64,000 nt of DNA from contig DATFYA010000073.1 of the NCBI GenBank assembly GCA_035315345.1, forward strand, positions 28,969 through 92,968, written 5' to 3'. How positions within the stretch are numbered: position 1 is the first letter of the stretch; each line of letters starts with the position of its first letter. Below, in pieces: positions 24,417 to 31,820 of this stretch. This stretch comes from Candidatus Methylomirabilota bacterium. GTDB taxonomy: Bacteria > Methylomirabilota > Methylomirabilia > Rokubacteriales > CSP1-6. The translations under genes were made by a program, and so were the position numbers. Under the pieces are notes generated by a model, which saw nothing but the letters and a program-made list of their open reading frames with translations, ran no database searches and was not told the origin of the DNA.

Positions 24417-24991
24417 AGGGTGACGGGCTGTGTTGAGAAACTCTACTCTACCGTCAGCCCTCGCGCCTTGACAAGGCGCGCGAGGCCGCCAATGCCACCG
24501 CCACCTCCCGTCCCTTCGCCTCGATGATGTCCGGTAGCTCCTCCGGCGTACGTCAGTGCAGCTCCTTCATCAGCCGAAGAGACAGCGGCAGTCCTTGAGC
24601 CGCTTGATCCCGTATTCGAGCGCCACGACACGGGGACCTGAGTACCTTCGATCCGGCTGGACAGCCGGCCTCGCGACGGACGAATGGGCGGATCAGGAGG
24701 CGGGGGTTGGCTAGCCGCCCCCTTCCCGGCGAGGCGGCGGATGAGGCGATCAGCTTCCGAGAGACCTCCGATGAGAGGCGACCCCCACTCGATGGCCGGG
24801 CGGCAAAGGGTCCGGCATACTCGCGCCCCGATGGAGAGCCGCCGGGCGTCATGTGAAGCGCGGTGGGCGCCGCCGCGAACAGCGATCACTGCTATTCTCG
24901 TAACTGCGCCCCGAAAGCCCGCTCTGATCCCCGTCCGGCTCGCCCCACGGCATGGCAGCCATGAGCATTTCAAGCTAGACTGCGTTTCGCC
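24417..24991. other. 575-nt gap with possible decayed coding remnants
   Basis: I see no intact gene. Two short minus-strand stretches look protein-like but lie in different frames: one ending at 24570 (reads VVALEYGIKRLKDC then a stop) and one ending at 24454 (reads EELPDIIEAKGREVAVALAA and on to a stop). They may be the wreck of one frameshifted gene. A TAGACT hexamer at 24976-24981 is a candidate -10 box for the hydrolase gene at 24992. Confidence 0.35.
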
Positions 24992-25819
24992 ATGTCATTC
25001 ACCGAGCGCACCGTCCGCGTCAACGGCGTCACGCTGCACTATCTCGACTGGGGAGCCGCCGATCGGCCGCCGGTGATCTTGCTGCACGGCATCACCGGCC
25101 ACGCGCGGGTGTGGGACCACCTCGCGAGCCGCCTCCTGCCCGGCCATCGCGTCCTCGCGCTGGATCAGCGCGGCCACGGCGACAGCGAGCCCGCGCCGGA
25201 CGACGACTACGGCGTGGGCACGATGGCCGACGACGTGGCCGCCTTCGCGGCCAGCCTGCGGCTCGATCGCTTCGCGCTGATCGGCCACTCGATGGGCGGG
25301 CGCATCGCCATCAAGTACGCGGCCGACCACGCCGCCCGCCTCGACCGCCTCGTGATCATCGACATCGGCCCCGAGATCAACCTGGCCGGCCTGCAGCGCG
25401 TCCGCGACATGATGGCGCACTCGCCCGAGCGCATCGAGAGCGAGGAGTGGGCCGTCGAGTACATCCGCCGCGGCAACCCGCTCCAGGACGTCGACATGCT
25501 CCGCGAGCGCGTCCGGCACGGGCTCAAGCGGCTGCCCGATGGCGAGCTCACCTGGAAGTACGCCAAGGGCCTGCGCGACATGATGCGCGTGGGCCGCCGC
25601 GACGCGGTCGACCTGTGGGAGCCGCTTCCCCGGATCACCTGCCCGACCCTGGTCGTGCGCGGCGCGGAGAGCGACATCCTCTCGGCCGACGTGGCCAAGA
25701 AGATGACGGCGCGGCTGCCCGACGGACGGCTGATCGAGATCGAGGGGGCCGGCCACACGGTGCCCGCGGACCGGCCGGAGGAGTTCGTCCGGCAGATGCG
25801 GGCGTTTCTCTCGGCGTAG
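24992..25819 (+). CDS. alpha/beta hydrolase
   Basis: This 275-residue protein has the full alpha/beta hydrolase outline: the oxyanion strand VILLHGITGHARVWD near residue 29, DQRGHGDSEPAPD near 58, the nucleophile elbow GHSMGG near 99 with Ser101, an acid Asp in the VVRGAESDIL region near 225, and the catalytic His in GAGHTVPADRPEEF near 252. It resembles esterases and the MhpC-like C-C bond hydrolases, but the substrate is open. The gene stands alone after a 575-nt gap and converges with the molybdoenzyme gene across a palindromic repeat that may act as a two-way terminator. Confidence 0.86.
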   Translation: MSFTERTVRVNGVTLHYLDWGAADRPPVILLHGITGHARVWDHLASRLLPGHRVLALDQRGHGDSEPAPDDDYGVGTMADDVAAFAASLRLDRFALIGHSMGGRIAIKYAADHAARLDRLVIIDIGPEINLAGLQRVRDMMAHSPERIESEEWAVEYIRRGNPLQDVDMLRERVRHGLKRLPDGELTWKYAKGLRDMMRVGRRDAVDLWEPLPRITCPTLVVRGAESDILSADVAKKMTARLPDGRLIEIEGAGHTVPADRPEEFVRQMRAFLSA

Positions 25820-25833
25820 ACCCCCTCACCCTG

Positions 25834-25856
25834 CCCTCTCCCCTCAGGGGAGAGGG
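25834..25856. repeat. interspersed palindrome, copy B, likely bidirectional terminator
   Basis: CCCTCTCCCC and GGGGAGAGGG form a stem preceded by CCCCTCACCCTG. It fills the 40-nt space between the convergent stops of the alpha/beta hydrolase (25819) and the sulfite-oxidase-like gene (25860). Confidence 0.75.
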
Positions 25857-25859
25857 GTA

Positions 25860-26501
25860 TCAGCGGGCGCGGAGGCGGCGGGCGGCCTCGGCCCGCATCG
25901 TCTGCATCGCGCGGGTCTCCTGGTCCGAGTAGCGCTCCTCCGCCCACGGGTCGGCGCGCATGTGGTAGCCGTTGACCTCCCAGAAGCCGGGCGGATTCAC
26001 GTCGAGGAACTCGAAGGCGCGCAGCCACTTCGCGCTCTTCCAGAAGTAGAGCTTCGGCACCACCAGGCGCAGCGGGCCGCCGTGTTCCGGCGCGAGATCC
26101 TGCCCGTCGTGACGGAGCGCCAGCAGCACGTCGTCGTCCACCAGGTCGGCGAGCGCGAGATTGGTCGTGTAGTCCGGGTCGGCGTGGACCATGACGTACC
26201 GGGCCTCGGGCGTCGGATCGACGCGCTTCAGGATCTCGCGGATGGGGACGCCCTCGAAGCGGTTGTCCAGACGCGACCAGTGCGTCACGCAGTGGATGTC
26301 GCAGGTCACCTCGGTGCGCGGCAGGGCCTGGAACTCCTCCCAGGTCCAGCTCACCTCCCGCTGGAGCAGGCCGAAGCAGCGGAACGACCACGTTTTCGGA
26401 TCGAAGCGGGGAGTCAGACCGTAGGTGAGCACCGGCCACTTCCGGGTCAGCACCTGCCCGGGCGGTGTGCGCTGCGCCGCGTCCCGCGCGAGATCTCTCA
26501 T
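25860..26501 (-). CDS. sulfite oxidase-like molybdopterin-dependent oxidoreductase
   Basis: This 213-residue protein has the core Mo-cofactor domain of the sulfite oxidase fold without a heme or dimerisation domain. LTYGLTPRFDPKTWSFRCFG near residue 26 opens the domain; CDIHCVTHWSRLDNRFEGVP near 67 includes the Cys expected to ligate molybdenum (IHCVTHWS); PEHGGPLRLVVPKLYFWKSAK near 148 is the usual pterin-binding stretch. No Tat or Sec signal is visible, so it may be cytoplasmic. It overlaps the response regulator gene by ATGA, and is last in an operon with a sensor kinase and a Sec-thioredoxin, hinting at sulfur or methionine-sulfoxide redox control. Confidence 0.83.
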   Translation of the reverse strand: MRDLARDAAQRTPPGQVLTRKWPVLTYGLTPRFDPKTWSFRCFGLLQREVSWTWEEFQALPRTEVTCDIHCVTHWSRLDNRFEGVPIREILKRVDPTPEARYVMVHADPDYTTNLALADLVDDDVLLALRHDGQDLAPEHGGPLRLVVPKLYFWKSAKWLRAFEFLDVNPPGFWEVNGYHMRADPWAEERYSDQETRAMQTMRAEAARRLRAR

Positions 26502-27193
26502 TCCGCCTCTCCTCTCGCCGTGACGAAGCGGTAGCCCTGGCCGTGCGCGGTGACGATGTGGGCCGGCCGCTCCGGGTCGTCCTCGAACTTCTGCCGCAGC
26601 CTGAGGATATGGGTGTCCACCGTCCGCGTGGTCGGAAAACGATCGTAGCCCCACACCTCGTCGAGCAGCCGGTCGCGGGTGATCACCTCGCCGGGATGCT
26701 CGACCAGATAGCGGAGCAGGTCGAACTCCTTCCGGGTCAGGCGGACCTCGCGCCCGGCCTTGAACGCCTGTCGGGCGCGCAGGTGCACGCGCACGTCGCC
26801 GAACGCGAACTCCTCGAACTTCTGGCGCGGGCCCGGGCGACGCAGCACCGCGCGGATCCGCGCCATCAGCTCGCGGACGCTGAACGGCTTCGTGAGGTAG
26901 TCGTCGGCGCCCAGCTCGAGCCCCTGCACCCGGTCGGCCTCCGCGCCGCGGGCGGTCAGCATGATCACCGGCGTGTCGAGTCCGCGCGCGCGCAGCTGCC
27001 GGCACACGTCCCATCCGCTCATGCCCGGCATCATCACGTCGAGCAGGATCAGGTCCGGCGCCTCGGACAGGCCCAGGGCCAGGCCGCGCGCGCCGTCTCC
27101 CGCCGCGATGGTCTGGTAGCCCTCGAAGCGCAGGTTGTCCTCGAGCCCGCGCACCATCTCGGGCTCGTCGTCGACGATCAGGATTCGCGGCAT
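26498..27193 (-). CDS. OmpR/PhoB-family response regulator
   Basis: This 231-residue regulator has an N-terminal receiver (RILIVDDEPEM near residue 3, LILLDVMMPGMSG near 48 with phospho-acceptor Asp, VIMLTARG near 76, YLTKPF near 99) and a C-terminal winged-helix DNA-binding domain (about 128-225) with EVRLTRKEFDLLRYL and the recognition-helix stretch TRTVDTHILRLRQKFEDD. It is the partner of the sensor kinase just upstream, with a 16-nt overlap, and overlaps the molybdoenzyme gene by 4 nt. Its target genes are not evident, but the operon itself is a reasonable candidate. Confidence 0.92.
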   Translation of the reverse strand: MPRILIVDDEPEMVRGLEDNLRFEGYQTIAAGDGARGLALGLSEAPDLILLDVMMPGMSGWDVCRQLRARGLDTPVIMLTARGAEADRVQGLELGADDYLTKPFSVRELMARIRAVLRRPGPRQKFEEFAFGDVRVHLRARQAFKAGREVRLTRKEFDLLRYLVEHPGEVITRDRLLDEVWGYDRFPTTRTVDTHILRLRQKFEDDPERPAHIVTAHGQGYRFVTARGEAE

Positions 27194-28701
27194 GCCGTCG
27201 CCGCCGGCAGGTAGAGCGTGAATCGGCTCCCGCCTTCCGCCGCGGCCTCCACGCCGACGCGTCCGCGGTGGGCCTCCGCGATGTGCTTGACCAGGGCCAG
27301 GCCCACGCCGCTGCCGCGGCGGCCCTGCGTCTCGCTGCGTCCGACCCGATAGAACTTCTCGAAGATCCGCTGGCGCTCGCCGACCGGGATGCCGATCCCC
27401 TCGTCGGCCACCTCCACCGAGACGCCGTCGCCCTCCCGGCGCGCGGTCACCGTGATGCGGCGCCGCTCGGCCGAGTACTTCATCGCGTTGTCGAGCAGGT
27501 TGGCCAGCGCCTGCTTGATCGCGTCGTCGTCCATGGCCACGTCGGGCAGGTCGGGCGCGATCGCCACCTGCACGGCGAAACCCTGCTGCTGCAGCGGGTG
27601 GCGGAAGCTCTCCAGCACCTCCTGGATCAGCGGCTCGATCGGCCCCGGCGCCGTCTCGTAGCGCTGGCGCCCACTCTCGATGCGCGAGAAGTCGAGCACG
27701 TTGTCGATCAGCCGGCTCAATCGCTCGCTCTCCCGCGTGAGCACCGCGTAGTACTCGCGACGACGCTGCGGGTCGGGCACCCGGTCCATCTCCAGGGTCT
27801 CCGAGAACATGCGGATGAGAGAGAGCGGCGTCTTCAGGTCGTGGGACACGTTGGCCACGAAGTCCGACTTCAATTGCGCGATCTCCGACTCCCGGCGCAC
27901 CAGCCGGTAGGTCGCGACGAGGCCGGCCGCGATGACCGCGACCAGCAGCACGAAGGCGCCCATGAAGATGGCGGCCTGGCGTCGCACCATGTCACGCGGC
28001 GACAGCCCCGGCGGCTGGTACAGGGCCACTCGCCAGGCGGGCAGCGCCTCGCCCAGCGGCACCGTGAGCACCGGCGCGGCCAGGTCCCCCGGATGCGAGG
28101 CGTACACCGCCCGCCCCTGCCCGTCGAGCACCGCCAGCGCGCCCTTGCCGTCGGCGCCGCCCAGGGCCTGCTCCAGCACGTCCCGCCGGAGCGCCCGCTC
28201 GTCGCGGTGCAGGCCGACCAGGAGCGGCTCCCCCGCGGCGCCGGGCACCACCGCGGCCAGGATCACGTGGCCGTCCACCTGGAGATGGCGCCGGCCGCCG
28301 CGCTCCCAGAAGCCCTGGGAGATCTCCCCGCGGAGCGCGGTGACGAGGCGAGCCTCGTCGCCCGTCGACGCGAGCGGGTAGAGCATGCGCCCCTGCCGGT
28401 CGAAGACGTAGACGCGGTCGAAGAACGGATGGCGGGCCTTCCAGTCGTCCACCGTGGCGGGACCGAAATCCGGCGTGAGCGCGGCGGCCTGCAGGGCGGC
28501 GAGACCGTCCTGCTCGGCCCGTCCCAGCGCCATGTCCACCTTCTCGGCGGCCATCGCCGCGGTGTCGCGCGCCTGCTCGCGAAGCTGCAGCTCGGCCGCG
28601 ACCTCCCAGCGGCGGAGCGAGAGGTACCCGAGCGCAGCCAGCACCGCGGCCGCGACGAAGACGGCGCCGAAGATGAGGGCGGGAGCCGGGCGCGTGCTCA
28701 C
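27178..28701 (-). CDS. membrane sensor histidine kinase
   Basis: The 507-residue kinase has a transmembrane helix near residues 8-28, an extracytoplasmic domain of about 215 residues, a second helix near 243-265, the phospho-acceptor motif FVANVSHDLKTPLS with His287, and an HATPase domain with NLLDNAMKYS near 400, DEGIGIPVGERQRIFEKFY near 428 and GSGVGLALVKHIAEAH near 459. The sensor region (for example FDRVYVFDRQGRML) resembles PAS/dCache-like folds; the ligand is unknown. GTG 28701 begins immediately after the stop of the Sec-thioredoxin gene. Coupling to a selenol thioredoxin suggests the kinase may sense periplasmic redox state, which is inference. Confidence 0.9.
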   Translation of the reverse strand: MSTRPAPALIFGAVFVAAAVLAALGYLSLRRWEVAAELQLREQARDTAAMAAEKVDMALGRAEQDGLAALQAAALTPDFGPATVDDWKARHPFFDRVYVFDRQGRMLYPLASTGDEARLVTALRGEISQGFWERGGRRHLQVDGHVILAAVVPGAAGEPLLVGLHRDERALRRDVLEQALGGADGKGALAVLDGQGRAVYASHPGDLAAPVLTVPLGEALPAWRVALYQPPGLSPRDMVRRQAAIFMGAFVLLVAVIAAGLVATYRLVRRESEIAQLKSDFVANVSHDLKTPLSLIRMFSETLEMDRVPDPQRRREYYAVLTRESERLSRLIDNVLDFSRIESGRQRYETAPGPIEPLIQEVLESFRHPLQQQGFAVQVAIAPDLPDVAMDDDAIKQALANLLDNAMKYSAERRRITVTARREGDGVSVEVADEGIGIPVGERQRIFEKFYRVGRSETQGRRGSGVGLALVKHIAEAHRGRVGVEAAAEGGSRFTLYLPAATACRES

Positions 28702-29238
28702 CTAGGGCTCGAGCAGGAGGCGCTGGATCCGTTGCTCCATCTCGGCGTAGGCCCCCTCCCCGATGTGGGTGAATCGCACGATTCCCTTCTTGTCCACCAG
28801 CACCGCGGACGGCCACGCCCAGTTGCGGTAGCGCCGCCAGATCGCATAGTCGTTGTCCTGCACCACCGGATAGCGGATCTGGAGGTCTCGAGTGGCTTGC
28901 GTCACCTTGTCCAGCGGCTTCTCCCAGAAGAACTCCGGCGAGTGCACGCCCACGATGGTCAAGCCCTGGTCTCCGTACTTGCCGTGCCAGTCCCGCAACT
29001 GCGGGATCACGTTCTTGCAGTTGTATCAGCCGTAGGTCCAGAATTCCACCAGCACCACCCGTCCGCGCAGGCCCGCGAGCGAGAGCGGCTGGCTGTTGAT
29101 CCACGGCCCGCCGGTGATCTCGGGGGCGGGCTGCCCGACCGCCACCACGTTGTCGGCGGCGCTGCCGCGGCCGCTCGGGGACCCGACGGTGGCCAGGAAC
29201 ATTCCCATCCCGAGCATGAGGATCCGGATCGCGCGCAT
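28702..29238 (-). CDS. selenocysteine-containing thioredoxin-like protein (U-Y-N-C), UGA at 29028-29026
   Basis: The frame is open from ATG 29238 to TAG 28704-28702 apart from one TGA. Decoded as Sec it gives 178 residues with VEFWTYG-U71-YNC74-KNVIPQL, exactly where DipZ/TlpA-type thioredoxins have FWTY-x-C-x-N-C. So Sec replaces the first, attacking Cys. The downstream part is a normal thioredoxin fold of the DipZ C-terminal type (TIVGVHSPEFFWEK, then the cis-Pro region NWAWPSAVLVD). A signal peptide (residues 1-28, RILMLGMGMFLATV) sends it to the periplasm. GGGAGGT precedes ATG. A bSECIS-like hairpin follows the UGA. It heads an operon with a sensor kinase, response regulator and sulfite-oxidase-like protein. 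Confidence 0.88.
28983..29011 (-). promoter_or_regulatory. bacterial SECIS-like hairpin of the Sec-thioredoxin mRNA
   Basis: In the mRNA an upper stem UCCCGC/GCGGGA (29006-28991) closes an AGUU loop with G second; below a small internal loop a CGUG/CACG stem extends it. The loop lies about 26 nt after the UGA. Position, loop G and two-part stem all fit a bacterial SECIS and resemble the hairpin at 5380-5400. Confidence 0.72.
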
Positions 29239-29321
29239 CGCCACCTCCCGCGTCAGTCTAGCGGAACGGGACGGCGCGATGTCACGCGGCTGTGAAATCT
29301 CGCCGGGGCGCCCGCCCGATC

Positions 29322-29362
29322 TATAATGACGACTGGCGAGCGGACGGGCACGGGCCCGTCCG
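29322..29362 (+). promoter_or_regulatory. consensus -10 box and leader hairpin of the NYN gene
   Basis: A perfect TATAAT lies at 29322-29327, with no good -35 hexamer at standard spacing. The predicted leader contains CGGACGGG/CCCGTCCG (29341-29362), an 8-bp stem with a 6-nt loop, 30 nt before the AGGAAGG ribosome site at 29392. Since the product is an RNA-binding protein, autoregulation is possible but unproven. Confidence 0.5.
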
Positions 29363-29407
29363 GCAGCACCGGCGCCGGGGCAACCAGTAGCAGGAAGGAT
29401 GGTGGAC

Positions 29408-30169
29408 ATGAGTGACGACCGGAAGCTGGCGATGTTCATCGACTTCGAGAACATCGTCCGCGGCGTCAAGGAAGCGCAGTACAAGCAGTTCGAGATCAAG
29501 CTGGTGCTCGAGCGGCTCGTCGAGAAGGGCAAGATCATGGTGAAGCGGGCCTACGCGGACTGGAACCGCTACACCGAGTACAAGCGCCCCTTCCACGAGC
29601 ACGCCATCGAGCTGATCGACGTCCCCCAGAGCCGCTACAGCGGCAAGAACTCGGCCGACATCCGCATGGTGGTCGACGCGATGGATCTGGCCTACGCCAA
29701 GCAGCACGTCGACACCTTCGCGCTGGTGTCGGGCGACTCCGACTTCTCCCCGCTGGTCTCCAAGCTGCGGGAGAACGATCGCTACGTGATCGGCCTGGGC
29801 GTGAAGTCGTCGTCGTCCGAGCTGCTGGTGGGCAACTGCGACGAGTTCATCTTCTACGAGGACCTCATCCGCGAGTCCAAGAAGACGACGGCCCTGCGCG
29901 GGCTGCCCGAGAAGAAGGCGGAGGCCTTCGCCCAGCTCATCGAGGCGATCCAGGCCCTGCAGCGCGAGAACAAGGACACCCTCTGGGGCTCGATGGTCAA
30001 GCAGACCATGATCCGGAAGAACCCCGCGTTCAACGAGTCGTACTACGGGTACTCCACCTTCTCGAAGCTGCTGGAGGAGGCGGCCAAGCAGAAGATCCTC
30101 ACCCTCGAGCGCGACGCCAAGAGCGGGACCTACATCATCACCTCCATCGAGGCCGACCGCGCGGCCTGA
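29408..30169 (+). CDS. NYN domain (LabA/DUF88-like) protein with C-terminal LOTUS/OST-HTH domain
   Basis: This 253-residue protein combines a PIN-like NYN nuclease domain (about 1-150) with a LOTUS/OST-HTH winged helix (about 170-250), the layout of bacterial LabA-like RNA-processing proteins. NYN acidic residues appear in MFIDFENIVRG near residue 9, KNSADIRMVVDAMDL near 82 and LVSGDSDFSPLVSKLRE near 106. The LOTUS part includes LWGSMVKQTMIRKNPAFNE and GYSTFSKLLEEA. ATG 29408 is chosen over 29399 because AGGAAGG at 29392-29398 gives 9-nt spacing to the former and none to the latter. RNA target unknown. Its codon use and composition match the neighbours. Confidence 0.87.
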   Translation: MSDDRKLAMFIDFENIVRGVKEAQYKQFEIKLVLERLVEKGKIMVKRAYADWNRYTEYKRPFHEHAIELIDVPQSRYSGKNSADIRMVVDAMDLAYAKQHVDTFALVSGDSDFSPLVSKLRENDRYVIGLGVKSSSSELLVGNCDEFIFYEDLIRESKKTTALRGLPEKKAEAFAQLIEAIQALQRENKDTLWGSMVKQTMIRKNPAFNESYYGYSTFSKLLEEAAKQKILTLERDAKSGTYIITSIEADRAA

Positions 30170-30182
30170 CCCCGCTCGACTC

Positions 30183-30788
30183 GTGATTCGGCTCCGCCCG
30201 CGCCTCTTCCGCGTCGCCGCGGTCCTGCTCCTGCTGGGGTGGGCCGCCGCGGCCGCCGCGGACAGCCCGCCCCGGTTCACCGCGGATCCCGCGATGACGC
30301 GGGGCCCCGCGGGCGCGCCGGTGACGATCTTCGAGTGGAGCGACTACCAGTGCCCGTTCTGCCGGGAGGCCCAGCAGGTGATGGGACGCCTGCAGGCCGA
30401 GTTCCCCGACCAGATCAAGATCACGTTCAAGGATTTCCCGCTGCGCTCGCACAACCGCGCGGTGCCCGCGGCGGTGGCCGCCCGCTGCGCAGGAGCGCAG
30501 GGGCGGTACTGGGAGTATCACGACCTGCTCTTCCTGGCCCAGCCCGACTTCTCGCGCGAGGACCTGCTGGGCTACGCCCGCCGTCTGGGCCTCGACCCCG
30601 AGTCGTTCGCGCAGTGCTTCGACACCGCCCGCTTCCAGGACGCGGTGCTGGCCGACCAGCGCGAGGGGCGCGAGGCCGGGGTGCGGGCAACGCCCACGTT
30701 CTTCATCAACGGGCGGAAGATCGAGGGCGCGCTGCCGATCGAGACATTTCGCGAAGCGGTCCAGCAAGCCCTGCGCGAGGCGCGCTGA
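30183..30788 (+). CDS. DsbA family thiol-disulfide oxidoreductase
   Basis: This 201-residue periplasmic protein has a signal peptide (about 1-26, ending AAAAAADS) and a DsbA/DsbG-like thioredoxin domain with helical insert. The active site is SDYQCPFCREAQQ with Cys57 and Cys60, and the cis-Pro loop is VRATPTFFINGRKIEG near 171. It has the BdbD/DsbA-like type seen with VKOR or as a stand-alone reductase/isomerase; a cytochrome-maturation role is also possible. GTG 30183 is the start. It lies 13 nt after the NYN gene, so may be cotranscribed. The nearby Sec-thioredoxin and TlpA-like genes add to a thiol-redox theme. Confidence 0.87.
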   Translation: MIRLRPRLFRVAAVLLLLGWAAAAAADSPPRFTADPAMTRGPAGAPVTIFEWSDYQCPFCREAQQVMGRLQAEFPDQIKITFKDFPLRSHNRAVPAAVAARCAGAQGRYWEYHDLLFLAQPDFSREDLLGYARRLGLDPESFAQCFDTARFQDAVLADQREGREAGVRATPTFFINGRKIEGALPIETFREAVQQALREAR

Positions 30789-30812
30789 ACCGCCGCCCAC
30801 GGGAGACCGCCG

Positions 30813-31145
30813 GTGATCACTCCGCCCGTCAGCCTGTTCATCGACGCCGGCACCGTGCCGTGGATCGAGCGGCGGCCCGGCGTCTTCTGGAAGACGCTCT
30901 GGGAGGACGCCGACGGGCGACACAAGGCGATCCTCATGCGCTACGAGCCGGGCGCGACCGTCCCGCGCCATCGTCACCTCGGCGACGAGCAGATCTACGT
31001 GCTCGAGGGCAGCGTGGCCGACGACGCGGGCGTGTGCACGGCCGGCAACTACGCGCGGCGGCCTCCCGGGTGCGTGCACACCGTGAGCAGCCCGACCGGG
31101 GCGCTCGTCATCGCCATCACGTCCGGGCCGACCGAGCCGGTCTAG
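30813..31145 (+). CDS. cupin domain protein (ChrR-like)
   Basis: This 110-residue single cupin resembles the C-terminal cupin of ChrR anti-sigma factors and related stand-alone proteins. Motif 1 appears as PGATVPRHRHLGDEQIYVLEG near residues 47-67 with two His and one Glu for a metal, and motif 2 as YARRPPGCVHTVSS near 80-92 with the last His. No HTH or zinc-finger anti-sigma domain is attached, so it is more likely a small metal enzyme or sensor. It starts at GTG 30813, 24 nt after the DsbA-like gene on the same strand. Confidence 0.78.
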   Translation: MITPPVSLFIDAGTVPWIERRPGVFWKTLWEDADGRHKAILMRYEPGATVPRHRHLGDEQIYVLEGSVADDAGVCTAGNYARRPPGCVHTVSSPTGALVIAITSGPTEPV

Positions 31146-31154
31146 CCTTCGGTG

Positions 31155-31324
31155 GAGAGGCGGGCGCGAGGGCCGGGGGCGGCCGGGGGGCCGCCGACCA
31201 CGAGGCGCGGTTCTTCGCTTGCGCGGGTAGCAGTTCCCATTCGATAGTGGCCGGCTTCGTTTTGGTTGGCAGGAACGGGTCGGTCGGCCCCCCGGCCGCC
31301 ATCCGGCCCCTCGCGCCCGTCTCC
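31155..31324. repeat. large imperfect inverted repeat in a 343-nt intergenic region
   Basis: Arms of about 42 nt (31155-31198 and 31283-31324) are near-complementary: GGGCGCGAGGGGCCGG-type and CGGCCGGGGGGCC-type blocks pair across an 84-nt centre that is less GC-rich than its surroundings. The left arm also holds its own hairpin, GGCGGCC-GGGG-GGCCGCC at 31178-31195. It may be a mobile palindromic element (MITE-like), a structured RNA, or a terminator of the cupin gene. The rest of the gap, to 31488, shows nothing recognisable. Confidence 0.55.
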
Positions 31325-31488
31325 CCGCGAGTCCGGGAACGCTCTGACTTCATTCGCGCGCGGCGGCGGATGGGTCGGGTGAGGGCGAAAACTCCTTGCG
31401 GCGTGCGGATCATGTCCGATAATGTGAAGCGCTGGATTCCTGCACGCGGCTCGCGAGAGTCTCATACGGAGGCCGAGACGGAGCGGAC

Positions 31489-31791
31489 ATGATGTCGACG
31501 CACTTCTGGACGTCGGAGCACTTCTGGCTGTCGATCGGATTCCTCGGTCAGACCTTCTTCTCGATGCGCTTCCTGGTCCAGTGGATCGCCTCCGAGCGCC
31601 AGAAGGAGAGCGTGATCCCGATCTCGTTCTGGTTCTTCTCGATCGGGGGCGGCCTCACCCTGCTGATCTACTCGATCTATCGCATGGACCCCGTCTTCAT
31701 CCTCGGGCAGGCTGCGGGCTTGTTCGTCTACCTGCGCAACCTGTACCTGATCCGCCGCAAGCAGAGCCGCCTGGCCCCGGCCAGCGCCTAG
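31489..31791 (+). CDS. lipid-A-disaccharide synthase N-terminal domain-like membrane protein
   Basis: This 100-residue protein matches the LAB_N domain (PF07578), a small three-helix membrane domain found alone or fused to LpxB and related proteins. Helices are near residues 11-27, 42-60 and 66-85; the signature GFLGQTFFSMRFLVQWIASE near 18-37 and PISFWFFSIGGG near 43-54 are typical. It is presumed to work in lipid or lipid-linked sugar handling at the inner membrane, without known catalysis. Start may be ATG 31489 or 31492. It is followed after 29 nt by the aminotransferase gene. Confidence 0.85.
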   Translation: MMSTHFWTSEHFWLSIGFLGQTFFSMRFLVQWIASERQKESVIPISFWFFSIGGGLTLLIYSIYRMDPVFILGQAAGLFVYLRNLYLIRRKQSRLAPASA

Positions 31792-31820
31792 CCCCGCTGC
31801 GCGCCGTCAAGGGAGCATTC

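Noticed and set aside
24443..24973. 176-codon minus-strand frame in the gap
   Set aside because: No ribosome site, no recognisable domain and mixed composition; the protein-like pieces there lie in other frames.
28702..29538. Two separate hypothetical proteins on either side of TGA 29028-29026
   Set aside because: Both lie in one frame, the joined protein is a complete thioredoxin fold, and the break falls exactly on the catalytic Cys position.
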